Origin: Sphingomonas alpina
GTDB taxonomy: Bacteria; Pseudomonadota; Alphaproteobacteria; Sphingomonadales; Sphingomonadaceae
NCBI RefSeq assembly: GCF_014490665.1
Contig: NZ_CP061038.1
Span: 1,240,001 to 1,304,000, forward strand
DNA: 64,000 nt
Direction of reading: 5' to 3'
Shown: positions 1 through 7,868 of the stretch, piece after piece
Layout: each line of letters starts with the position of its first letter
Position numbering within the stretch: the first letter of the stretch is position 1
Position numbers and translations under genes: made by a program
Notes under the pieces: generated by a model
Databases searched by the model: none
Seen by the model: only the letters and a program-made list of their open reading frames with translations
Told to the model about the DNA's origin: nothing

Positions 1-3000
1 CGTCTTCAAATAACAGTTTGTCGATCCAAACACCCGGAAGCGCATCTAATAATTTCATTGTTAATTTTGACATTTTGACAGGAAAAGTATCATCGGTATT
101 CGACAATGGAGTAACTTGGACGTATACCTATTCCACAACTGGAAATGTTGCTACGTCGGTTGCCACGGACCCTTCGGGCAAGACCCGTACTGTTGTATCG
201 GACCTAACGATCAAATTGCCGACGTCGATCAAGGATGAGCTGGATAAAACGACTAATTATAGCTACGATCCGACGGGAAGATTGCTTCGTATTACGATGC
301 CGGAGGGAAATTATACCGAGTATACTTACGATACGCGAGGCAATGCCACACAAACCAAATTCGTATCGAAAACACCGGGAACGCCGGCAGATATAGTCAC
401 GACCGCAAGTTACCCTGCAAGTTGCGTGAACTATGTTAGCTGCAATAGGCCAGACTGGGTAAAAGACGCTAAAGGCAACCAGACGGATTATGTCTATGAT
501 TTAACAACTGGTATGCTGAAGAGCATGACCGCTCCAGCACCCAGCAGCGGTGCAGTGCGTCCGCAAACTCGTTATGGATACACGGAAACTGCAGGAGTAT
601 CGTTACTTACTGAAATCTCTGTCTGTCAGACTTCGGCCTCATGTGCAGGTACTGCGGGCGAGGTAAAATCCACAATCGGATATAATAGTTTACTTTTGCC
701 AACCTCAACTTCCCTTGCGGCGGGCGACAATAGTGTCAGCGCGACAAGCGCGATCACCTATGATGTGATCGGCAATGTGTTGACGGTGGATGGTCCGCTC
801 CCTGGTGCAGCGGATACAATTCGCTATCGCTATGATTCGGCGCGGCAAATTGTTGGAGTGGTTGCGCCGGATCCCGACGGCGCGAGCGCACGCAAGCCCA
901 TCGCACAACGCTTTAGCTATAATCTGGATGGGCAACTGACGACAATAGAAACCGGTACGGTCACAAGCCAACTGGATGGCGATTGGACATCCTTCACGCC
1001 GTCGCAGCAATCGACATCAAGCTATGATGCCAATGGTCGCAAGGCGAAGGATATGCTTATCGCGGGCGGCACGACCTATGGTGTGACGGAATATAGTTAT
1101 GACACGCTTGGTCGCCCGCTGTGCTCAGCACAGAGGATGGACAGCGCTTTATGGGGAACGGCGCTGACATCGACCTGTACGCCGGCGACTGTCAGCGGAC
1201 CCAAGGCCGATCGCATCATGAAGGTTAGCTATGACGCTGTCGGTAGGGTCACGAAGTCGCAGAGCGCCTTGGGGACGAGCGCGGCGTCGGACGACGTGAC
1301 GCGGACCTTTACGGACAATGGCTCGATCGCGACCTTGACGGATGCCGAAGGCAACAAGACGAGCTATGAGTATGATGGGTTCGATCGGCTGGTAAAGACG
1401 CGTTACCCGGTGACGACGTTGGGTGCGGGGACCAGTTCGACGACCGACTATGAGCAGTTTGGTTATGATGCGGCTAGCAATGTGACGAGCCGGCGGTTGC
1501 GCGATGCGCAGTCGATTGCTTACGGCTACGATGCGCTGAACCGATTGACGTTGAAGGATCTTCCGTCACCCGAAGCGGATATCTCCTATAGCTACGATTT
1601 GCTCGGCCGGCCAACCTCCATCAGCTCCAGTGTGCAGACATTGTCGTTCACCTATGACGCGTTCGGGCGCAATCTCACACAGGTCGGGCCGAGCGGCACC
1701 GTTTCCTCGCAATATGATCCGGCAGGTAGGCGTATCCGGCTGACCTGGCCGGACGCGTTCTATGTCACTTATGATTATGACGTGACCGGTAACGTAACGG
1801 CGATCCGCGAGAATGGTGCGACGAGCGGCCCGGGCGTGCTGGCGACTTACAGCTATGACGATCTGGGACGTAAGCTGAGCCTGGCGCGCGGCAATGGAAC
1901 CAGCGCAACCTACACGCCCGATCCGATCTCGCGTCTGTCGTCACTGACACAGGACCTCCCGGGTACGGCACAGGACCTGACATTGGGGTTCAGCTATAAT
2001 GCGGCGAACCAGATATCGGGTACGACACGTTCAAACGACAACTATGCCTGGACCGGCTCGGTCAATATCGACCGCCCCTATACGGTAAACGGGCTCAACC
2101 AGGCGACGGCGTCTGGGGCGACAGCGCTTGGGTACGACGCACGGGGCAACCTGACCAGTTCGGGCGCGACGACGTATGCCTATAGCTCGGAGAATCTGCT
2201 AAAGTCCTCCGGCGCAAACACGCTGATCTATGATCCACTAATGCGGTTGTATCAGGTCAATACCCAACAGCGGTTCGGCTATGACGGGCAGAACATGATC
2301 GCGATATGGAACCCCGTGACTGGTGCGCTGGGGAGCCGGTTCGTCTATGGTCCCGGCGACCCTGCGCCAGTGACGACCTATGGCCCGAACGGCGACCGGT
2401 TCTGGCTTCCGGCCGACGAGCGCGGTAGCGTGATCGCGGTGACCGATAGCACGGGGGCTGCCATCGGCGTTAATTCCTATGACGAATATGGCATTCCGAG
2501 TGCAACCAACACGTCTCGGTTCCAATATACCGGGCAATATTGGGTGTCGCAGTTGGGCCTCTATTACTACAGGGCCCGGTTCTACTCCGCGACGTTGGGG
2601 CGATTCATGCAGACCGATCCGATCGGCTATGGCGACGGCATGAATTGGTACAATTATGTCGGTAGCGACCCGGTCAACTCCGTGGATCCATTTGGATTGA
2701 AAGAGTGTTTCGATGGCACGAGCGTATGGGAATCGGAGAGCTGCGACCCTCATGGTGGTTTGGCGCCTGACATTGAAGTGACCGCGCCCAGTGGCGGTGG
2801 TAACTCTTCTGGATCTCATGGAGGGGTTGGTCCATCCGATGGGATGGGAAGTGGCGGATCTCCGTCCCCAGGGTCTGAAAGACCAGACTTATGCGATGAC
2901 CTCAACAGAGAAGTAAATATTACAAGAAAAGACCTTCCTAAATTTATTACTGATACTTGGAGATGGAAGAATTCATCCGCAATAGAAAATGATATTGTTC

Positions 3001-3278
3001 AAGCTAAGATGAACTATGGTGACGCGAAGGCCATAGGCGATGCTATGGCTATCGTAGATGGAACCGCTGCCGGTGCTGGTGTTGAGGTTGCTACTCGCGG
3101 CGGCGGTCGTGCGCCAATCGGGAAGACGACTGCTGTTCGGGGTGCAATATTTACAGCTCTATGGGTCGGCTATCAAGCTTTTGCTAATTATGAATCCAAC
3201 AAAGCTCAGAATCAACTTGCTGCATTGAATGCAAGATTAAGGCAGCTTAATGCAAAAGAGCAGAATGTATGTCGTTGA
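1..3278 (+). CDS. RHS/YD-repeat protein with variable C-terminal domain (5' end outside window)
   Basis: The frame is open from the first bases of the window, so the N-terminus is missing; a TTG at 18 is only an internal codon. About 890 residues carry YD repeats (many xYDxxGR units, e.g. SYDLLGRPTS), then the hyperconserved RHS core with YYYRARFYSATLGRFMQTDP and the closing DPFGL at about 2685-2699. RHS proteins form a cocoon that encloses a C-terminal toxin, delivered by type VI secretion or at the cell surface. The last 192 residues (from 2700) differ in style: a Gly/Ser-rich linker, then a low-GC segment with a hydrophobic Gly/Ala-rich stretch and a Lys/Gln-rich tail. I do not recognise a toxin fold in it. 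The composition drop after the core is typical of swapped RHS tips. Confidence 0.93.
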   Translation, partial: SSNNSLSIQTPGSASNNFIVNFDILTGKVSSVFDNGVTWTYTYSTTGNVATSVATDPSGKTRTVVSDLTIKLPTSIKDELDKTTNYSYDPTGRLLRITMPEGNYTEYTYDTRGNATQTKFVSKTPGTPADIVTTASYPASCVNYVSCNRPDWVKDAKGNQTDYVYDLTTGMLKSMTAPAPSSGAVRPQTRYGYTETAGVSLLTEISVCQTSASCAGTAGEVKSTIGYNSLLLPTSTSLAAGDNSVSATSAITYDVIGNVLTVDGPLPGAADTIRYRYDSARQIVGVVAPDPDGASARKPIAQRFSYNLDGQLTTIETGTVTSQLDGDWTSFTPSQQSTSSYDANGRKAKDMLIAGGTTYGVTEYSYDTLGRPLCSAQRMDSALWGTALTSTCTPATVSGPKADRIMKVSYDAVGRVTKSQSALGTSAASDDVTRTFTDNGSIATLTDAEGNKTSYEYDGFDRLVKTRYPVTTLGAGTSSTTDYEQFGYDAASNVTSRRLRDAQSIAYGYDALNRLTLKDLPSPEADISYSYDLLGRPTSISSSVQTLSFTYDAFGRNLTQVGPSGTVSSQYDPAGRRIRLTWPDAFYVTYDYDVTGNVTAIRENGATSGPGVLATYSYDDLGRKLSLARGNGTSATYTPDPISRLSSLTQDLPGTAQDLTLGFSYNAANQISGTTRSNDNYAWTGSVNIDRPYTVNGLNQATASGATALGYDARGNLTSSGATTYAYSSENLLKSSGANTLIYDPLMRLYQVNTQQRFGYDGQNMIAIWNPVTGALGSRFVYGPGDPAPVTTYGPNGDRFWLPADERGSVIAVTDSTGAAIGVNSYDEYGIPSATNTSRFQYTGQYWVSQLGLYYYRARFYSATLGRFMQTDPIGYGDGMNWYNYVGSDPVNSVDPFGLKECFDGTSVWESESCDPHGGLAPDIEVTAPSGGGNSSGSHGGVGPSDGMGSGGSPSPGSERPDLCDDLNREVNITRKDLPKFITDTWRWKNSSAIENDIVQAKMNYGDAKAIGDAMAIVDGTAAGAGVEVATRGGGRAPIGKTTAVRGAIFTALWVGYQAFANYESNKAQNQLAALNARLRQLNAKEQNVCR

Positions 3279-3318
3279 TTATTTGCGGAACATAACACCT
3301 TCTTAAGGCGACGGCGAA

Positions 3319-3519
3319 ATGGAAGATAAAGAAGAAGCGATAAATCCGATAGTTTTTAAAGTAATATTTGGATTTATTCCACTATTGTTAATATCGGTCA
3401 TAATATTCTACGGATTTAAAAGAAGTTTTAACTGGGGCTTTTTGTTGCTTGTCATATTTATTATCTCGATCATTGCATTTAGAATAGTAGCCGTCATAAA
3501 AAATAAGGTAAATAAATAG
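3319..3519 (+). CDS. Small two-helix membrane protein, possible RHS immunity protein
   Basis: This 66-residue protein starts 40 bp after the RHS stop on the same strand and shares its low GC content. It has a short charged N-terminus (MEDKEEA), two strongly hydrophobic helices at about residues 12-31 and 38-59, and a Lys-rich C-terminus. The ribosome binding site is weak (AAGG about 10 bases upstream). The gene directly after an RHS tip is usually the cognate immunity gene, and an inner-membrane immunity protein would suit a toxin tip that acts on membranes. That role is inferred from position only; no family is recognised. Confidence 0.6.
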   Translation: MEDKEEAINPIVFKVIFGFIPLLLISVIIFYGFKRSFNWGFLLLVIFIISIIAFRIVAVIKNKVNK

Positions 3520-3544
3520 GGGTGTGTGAGCTTCAGGTGATATC

Positions 3545-4270
3545 CTATGGCCTTAGCTCGGCGCACCTTATGAAAAATGCATATGAACAACAATCTTCAA
3601 TGATAGAGGTCAGCTCGCGCAGGTATGGGACCCAGTCGCCCGATTGAGAGAGTTGCGTCGCTGCCTTTGCTATGCGCGCTATGTGTAAGGTAAAACCGGC
3701 GCCCATCCCCAGGCAGGGTGAGCGCAATATGCCATGTCGGGCGAGGGCGCCATAGAAAACGGATCGCGCAAATCTGCCATTTCCATCCAAGAAGGGATGA
3801 GCGAAAATAACGATGGTATAGCAGATGATTCCTTCGGTGACGGGGTCATATCCTTTTAATCTGATATCGATAATTTTATTCATCCAAGACTGAGATGGAT
3901 CATAATCCTCAAAGATCGTTTTGTTGTTTTTATCGTCAAATGCGCGCATTCCTTGTGTTCTAAGGGACACCTCTTTTCCGCATAGTAGCGAGACAAAAAA
4001 TGCAGAGGATTCCGGAGTAAAATCGAACTTCTTCAAGCTATTCCAGTATCCGGAAAGAACGGGCTCCTGAATTCTGCGATTAAATACTTTCCTATTTGGC
4101 GGTAGTTTTTTTTCTACCTCAAGATGATACTGAACTTTCTGATCCATGCCGAAGCAGCTGGATGGATTGGCAAACATTTTGTCTATATTTTTAATATATT
4201 CAACTAATCTTGTTGTGTTATGAGTTTGGTCCGGTAATTTCTTAGGTAAAGCGCGTTTGTGCACCAGCAT
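3545..4270 (-). CDS. Fic-domain protein (putative AMP/nucleotidyl transferase)
   Basis: The 241-residue product has an intact Fic core motif, HPFLDGNGRFAR at residues 158-169, with the catalytic His158, the DGNGR anion-binding loop and Arg169. Fic enzymes transfer AMP or other phosphate-containing groups to protein side chains. The canonical inhibitory motif (S/T)xxxE(G/N) is not seen at the N-terminus. A near match TSIIED lies at residues 221-226, C-terminal as in class III Fic proteins, but with Asp instead of Gly/Asn. The gene is AT-rich compared with the asparagine-synthetase-like gene 75 bp upstream on the same strand, suggesting separate acquisition. No separate antitoxin gene is evident beside it. 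Confidence 0.88.
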   Translation of the reverse strand: MLVHKRALPKKLPDQTHNTTRLVEYIKNIDKMFANPSSCFGMDQKVQYHLEVEKKLPPNRKVFNRRIQEPVLSGYWNSLKKFDFTPESSAFFVSLLCGKEVSLRTQGMRAFDDKNNKTIFEDYDPSQSWMNKIIDIRLKGYDPVTEGIICYTIVIFAHPFLDGNGRFARSVFYGALARHGILRSPCLGMGAGFTLHIARIAKAATQLSQSGDWVPYLRELTSIIEDCCSYAFFIRCAELRP

Positions 4271-4345
4271 GGCCGTTATTAACCCCGATTAATAGGTGAG
4301 GCGTTTAATCTCATTGTGATCGATCAATATAATCATTCGACACAT

Positions 4346-5890
4346 TCACTCATCAAAAAAACAACACGTCGTCAGCACCAAAAACAGCAACCCAAACTCC
4401 TCAGAAGGCAGCGCTTCGATATCCCCGCCCAGCGCCGCCAGCACCCGGTCGCGATCGACAAGATCCGCATCCAGCACCGGCGACCTCGCCAACATTGCAA
4501 GCAGATACTCGCGGTTCTCCGCGATCCCCCGCACCGCAACCTCGCGGAAACTCTCTTTCACATAATCCTGCTCGAACACCGGATCGCCCAGTTGCGCGGT
4601 CAGGGTCCGGCGCAGCAGCATGCGGTCGCGGCGATACTCCCAGGGGAGGCTGGCGACGAAGCGCGCCAGGATCGGGTTGATATAGGGATAGATCGGCCAG
4701 ATCCCCTGGCGCAGCAGGCGTTGCGAGCGGCCGGCGGCGGAGAGCCAGCTGGTATCGGCAATCACACCCTGCGATCCCGGTGCGCCGCCTTTACGGGCCA
4801 GCGCGCGGCCGCGTGCGGTGAGATAGGGGTGATCCTCCAGCGCGCGGTCGTCGGTGTCGGTGGTTTCGTCGCTATAGACGGCATAGAGTTCGTCGCCGCC
4901 GAAGCCACTGGTCAGCGTATCCACGCCTGCGCGGGCGAGCAGGTCGAAAAAGGCTTCGAATATCTCCGGATAGCTTTCGTCCTGCGGCCAGACGCCGAAG
5001 CGGTCGCGGCGCGCGCTGCGCGGGCCGAAGGGGAGAAAGCGGCCCGCCGGCAACACGATATCCTCGAACTCGCCGTGGCGGCACAGCAGCGTGCGCCGGT
5101 CGCGCTGCGCCGCGCCCATCGCGCCGCTGAATTCGGCGCCGTAACTGAGCACGCCCGGGCCAAGCACATCGGCGGCGGCAAGCGCGATCAGCGCCGAATC
5201 CATGCCGCCGCTGAGCTCGATCGCGGTGCGCTGCGGATCGATATCGCGCGCGGCGAGCAGTGCCTTCACCGTATCGAACAACAAGGTCTCGGCCGAGACC
5301 TGTTCGGCCAGGCTTTGCGCGCCCGGCATGCCCATCGGTGGCGGCATGTGCGTGTCGATCGTGTCGCCGTGCGCGGTGAGGGTCGCGCCGGCGATCGATC
5401 GGTACAGGCCCGCGACCATCGTGCGCGGCGTATAGGACATCAGCCCTGCGATCTGCGCCATGGTCGCCGGCCAGTCGATCGGCGCGCCCAAGCCCTGCAG
5501 CAGCCGGGTGCAATCCCAGTCGATCGTCAGGCGGCCCGCATGGTTGCGCAGATAGACCGGGGCCGAATGAATCAGCGAGGTTTCATAGGATATGGCGCCG
5601 CGGACGCGGTCCATGGTCAGGATCGACCAGTCGAGCAAGTGCGACCGGATGCTGTTCAGCCGATCGGCAAGCGCCTGGTCATTGTCCGGGCGGACATGGT
5701 CGATGCCGTGCGGATCGCCGCGGAACCGTTCCAGGCAGGCAATGGCAATTGTCGTGTCGGTATCGATCACCAGCGCGCGCAGCAGCCGGTGTGCGAATGG
5801 GGTAACGCGCGACCCGCCCAAAACAACGCTCCCGTCGATGATCTCGACGGGAGCGCGCAAGTGCGAAAAATCGATCCCGGCCGTCAGCAT
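4346..5890 (-). CDS. Asparagine-synthetase-like ATP-dependent ligase, candidate RiPP cyclase/modifier
   Basis: The 514-residue protein has the PPi-loop motif SGGMDS (residues 227-232) and the GFGGDEL motif (329-335) of the asparagine synthase C-domain, which adenylates a carboxylate. The N-terminus is MLTAG..., so the Cys2 nucleophile of true glutamine-dependent AsnB is absent. The N-terminal ~190 residues look like a degenerate glutaminase region, as in lasso peptide cyclases (McjC type). It lies 24 bp downstream of a 50-residue peptide gene, so the peptide is the likely substrate. No leader-binding (PqqD-like), transglutaminase-like protease or ABC transporter gene is adjacent, so it is not a standard lasso cluster. 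An amino-sugar or other amidotransferase role is an alternative. Confidence 0.8.
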   Translation of the reverse strand: MLTAGIDFSHLRAPVEIIDGSVVLGGSRVTPFAHRLLRALVIDTDTTIAIACLERFRGDPHGIDHVRPDNDQALADRLNSIRSHLLDWSILTMDRVRGAISYETSLIHSAPVYLRNHAGRLTIDWDCTRLLQGLGAPIDWPATMAQIAGLMSYTPRTMVAGLYRSIAGATLTAHGDTIDTHMPPPMGMPGAQSLAEQVSAETLLFDTVKALLAARDIDPQRTAIELSGGMDSALIALAAADVLGPGVLSYGAEFSGAMGAAQRDRRTLLCRHGEFEDIVLPAGRFLPFGPRSARRDRFGVWPQDESYPEIFEAFFDLLARAGVDTLTSGFGGDELYAVYSDETTDTDDRALEDHPYLTARGRALARKGGAPGSQGVIADTSWLSAAGRSQRLLRQGIWPIYPYINPILARFVASLPWEYRRDRMLLRRTLTAQLGDPVFEQDYVKESFREVAVRGIAENREYLLAMLARSPVLDADLVDRDRVLAALGGDIEALPSEEFGLLFLVLTTCCFFDE

Positions 5891-5914
5891 TGTCGATCGG
5901 CCGCGTTGATTGGA

Positions 5915-6067
5915 TCAGCCGGCGCCGCGTCCGCCGAAGACCGCATCCCAGGGTTCGAACGGAGTCTTGCGCGCCACCGTGATGCCTTCTTTCGGCACAC
6001 CGTTGACGATCGCCTTGTCCAGTGATTCCAATTGATTCTGCAAGGTTTTTGAGTCGACTGCTTTCAT
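5915..6067 (-). CDS. 50-residue peptide, candidate RiPP precursor
   Basis: The start is set by a strong ribosome binding site (GAGGAGAG about 6 bases before the ATG at 6067); an in-frame extension upstream lacks one. The peptide has a charged, helical-looking N-terminal half (MKAVDSKTLQNQLESLDKAI) and a C-terminal half rich in Pro, aromatic and Gly residues ending VFGGRGAG. It is the first gene of a tight operon with the asparagine-synthetase-like gene. If the lasso rule of Thr at position -2 applies (T30), the core would start at A32 and E38 would be residue 7, compatible with a seven-residue macrolactam. The usual Y..P..L..G leader motif is not seen. Precursor identity is inference from size, context and Gly-rich tail. 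Confidence 0.6.
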   Translation of the reverse strand: MKAVDSKTLQNQLESLDKAIVNGVPKEGITVARKTPFEPWDAVFGGRGAG

Positions 6068-6382
6068 TGTCTCTCTCCTCGTTGGATGGACGAGGCTATG
6101 GCTGGGCCGGGCCATGGGCAACGCATGTTAGCTCCACTCCGGACGCATCACGACGAAGCGGCCACGTCGCGCGGCGAGCCGCTATAAGGTCCGGTGATCG
6201 GATCCCATGGCTGGTCCGATCTGTCGGGTGTCGGACCCATATCGGTGGATTGCACCGGGAGATGGTAGCGGTTACTATCGAAATTATCGGCGCTGAACGC
6301 CGAAACGGGGACGGGGCCGACCGCAGAGTCGGAACGACCCCGGCAGACCGGCTGCCGATCTGGACGGTGTTGAGAGGGTGGA
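6068..6382. other. Divergent intergenic region
   Basis: About 315 bp separate the peptide operon (leftward) from the hypothetical/sterol-desaturase pair (rightward). It must hold both promoters. I see the leftward ribosome binding site next to 6067 but no convincing operator palindrome or gene. Confidence 0.5.
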
Positions 6383-6808
6383 ATGAACTGGCTGGTGTTC
6401 GCGGGATCGTTGGTCGCCGTCCTGGTGATGACGCTGGTCGCGCGCCTGCTCGGCCTGGGCGTCGCGTCGCGCATTGCCGATGCCGATCATGCCCGCCGCC
6501 TGGCCGAAGAGGCCTGGTGCGGGTTTCGCGCCACGGCGGTCGCGATCGACCGTGACGGGCGGGCCGCGCTGCTCCGCAACGCCGCGAACCGGCACATGGT
6601 GCTCCGCGCGCACGGCAATCATTTCGTCTCGCGCTTTGTCGATCCGCCATTCCAGGCATCGCTCGACCGCGAGACGCTCACCCTGGCCTTGCCCGAGGCG
6701 ATGTTCGGCACGGTCACGCTCGATCTTGGCGATGAGGCGACGGCCTGGGCGGCGGAACTGGTCGGCGCCGGCCAAACAGGAGGGAGACGCGATGCCCAAT
6801 CTGCCTAA
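6383..6808 (+). CDS. Hypothetical membrane-anchored protein
   Basis: The 141-residue product begins with one hydrophobic helix (about residues 3-27), followed by a soluble domain of about 110 residues. I recognise no catalytic motif. Its last 17 bases overlap the start of the sterol-desaturase-family gene, so the two are translationally coupled and probably work together at the membrane. Family unknown. Confidence 0.6.
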   Translation: MNWLVFAGSLVAVLVMTLVARLLGLGVASRIADADHARRLAEEAWCGFRATAVAIDRDGRAALLRNAANRHMVLRAHGNHFVSRFVDPPFQASLDRETLTLALPEAMFGTVTLDLGDEATAWAAELVGAGQTGGRRDAQSA

Positions 6809-7757
6809 CCCGATCAGCTATGCGATCCCGGTGTTCGTGTTGATGGTGATCCTCGACATGGTTCTGGCGCGCTTTCGCGATCGCTCGCGCTATCATGTGA
6901 AGGACACGCTGACCTCGCTGCTGCTCGGGCTGGGCAGTACCGTTGCCGGCGTGATCACCGGTGGCGCAGTGGTGGTGATGGGGCTCGGGCTGCAGCGCTA
7001 TGCGCCGTTCGAGATTCCTTACAGCTGGTGGGCCTGGCTGCTTGCCTTCATCCTCTATGACCTGTGCTTCTATGTCGCGCACCGTGCGTCGCACCGCATC
7101 CGCTGGATGTGGGCGAGCCATGTCATTCATCATTCGAGCCAGCATTATAATTTGTCGACTGCGCTGCGGCAGACCTGGACCAATTTCATCAGCCTTGGCT
7201 TCATCTTCTTCCTGCCGCTGTTCCTGCTGGGCTTCCCGATTCCGATGCTGGTGTTCGTCGGCGCGCTCAACACAATCTACCAGTTCTGGATTCACACCGA
7301 GACGATCGGCCGCCTGCCGCGCTGGGTCGAGGCGGTGATGAACACCCCGTCGCACCACCGCGTCCATCATGCGACCAACCCGCGCTATCTCGACAAGAAT
7401 TATGCCGGCGTGTTCATCGTCTGGGACAGGATGTTCGGCACGTTCGAGCCCGAGCTCGACGAGGACCGGCCGCGTTATGGCATTGTTCGGAATCTCGGCA
7501 GCTTCAACCTGCTCTGGGCGGCGTTCCATGAATGGGTCGGCATCGCGAAGGATGTATGGCGCACGCCGGGGTGGACGAACAAGCTAGGCTATATGGTCGC
7601 GCCGCCGGGCTGGAGCCATGACGGATCGCGCGAGACCAGCGAGACGATCAAGGCGCGGTGGCGGGCGGAGACTGGGGAAGCGGAGACAGGGAGTGCCGCG
7701 ACCGTCGAAACGGGGGCGCGAGGCGAGGGCGTCGGGCCCGGGGCACTTCAGGGCTGA
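6792..7757 (+). CDS. Sterol desaturase / fatty acid hydroxylase family protein
   Basis: The start ATG at 6792 follows AGGGAGA and gives 321 residues; the frame is open further upstream but overlaps the previous gene. Three histidine clusters of the di-iron membrane oxygenase family are visible: HRASH, HVIHHSSQHYN and HHRVHH. Several hydrophobic helices surround them (residues about 5-25, 35-65, 70-90 and 130-170). Such enzymes hydroxylate or desaturate lipids or carotenoids at the cytoplasmic membrane using O2. The substrate cannot be told from sequence. The last ~45 residues are low-complexity (Glu/Gly/Thr). Confidence 0.87.
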   Translation: MPNLPNPISYAIPVFVLMVILDMVLARFRDRSRYHVKDTLTSLLLGLGSTVAGVITGGAVVVMGLGLQRYAPFEIPYSWWAWLLAFILYDLCFYVAHRASHRIRWMWASHVIHHSSQHYNLSTALRQTWTNFISLGFIFFLPLFLLGFPIPMLVFVGALNTIYQFWIHTETIGRLPRWVEAVMNTPSHHRVHHATNPRYLDKNYAGVFIVWDRMFGTFEPELDEDRPRYGIVRNLGSFNLLWAAFHEWVGIAKDVWRTPGWTNKLGYMVAPPGWSHDGSRETSETIKARWRAETGEAETGSAATVETGARGEGVGPGALQG

Positions 7758-7768
7758 TCACCGTCTCC

Positions 7769-7855
7769 CGTTCGCCCTGAGCCTGTCGAAGGGCAGGGAT
7801 CCCAAGCGGTACGTTGCTTGTCGCGCAGGGGCTTCGACAGACTCAGCCCGAACGG
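7769..7855. repeat. REP-like inverted repeat between convergent genes
   Basis: Left arm GTTCGCCCTGAGCCTGTCGA starts about 7770; the right arm CTTCGACAGACTCAGCCCGA starts at 7832. The arms are imperfect inverted copies and could form a long hairpin between the convergent desaturase and astD genes. A related copy lies at 33507-33582. The pattern fits a repetitive extragenic palindrome that may double as a bidirectional terminator. Confidence 0.75.
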
Positions 7856-7868
7856 TTGGGTTCGAGCC

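Noticed and set aside
5820..5862. GC-rich hairpin CTCCCGTCGA...TCGACGGGAG as a terminator
   Set aside because: It lies inside the asparagine-synthetase-like coding sequence near its 5' end, so coding constraint explains it as well; no T-tract.
4316..6025. A 569-codon rightward frame
   Set aside because: It is the antisense shadow of the asparagine-synthetase-like gene, which has clear catalytic motifs on the other strand.
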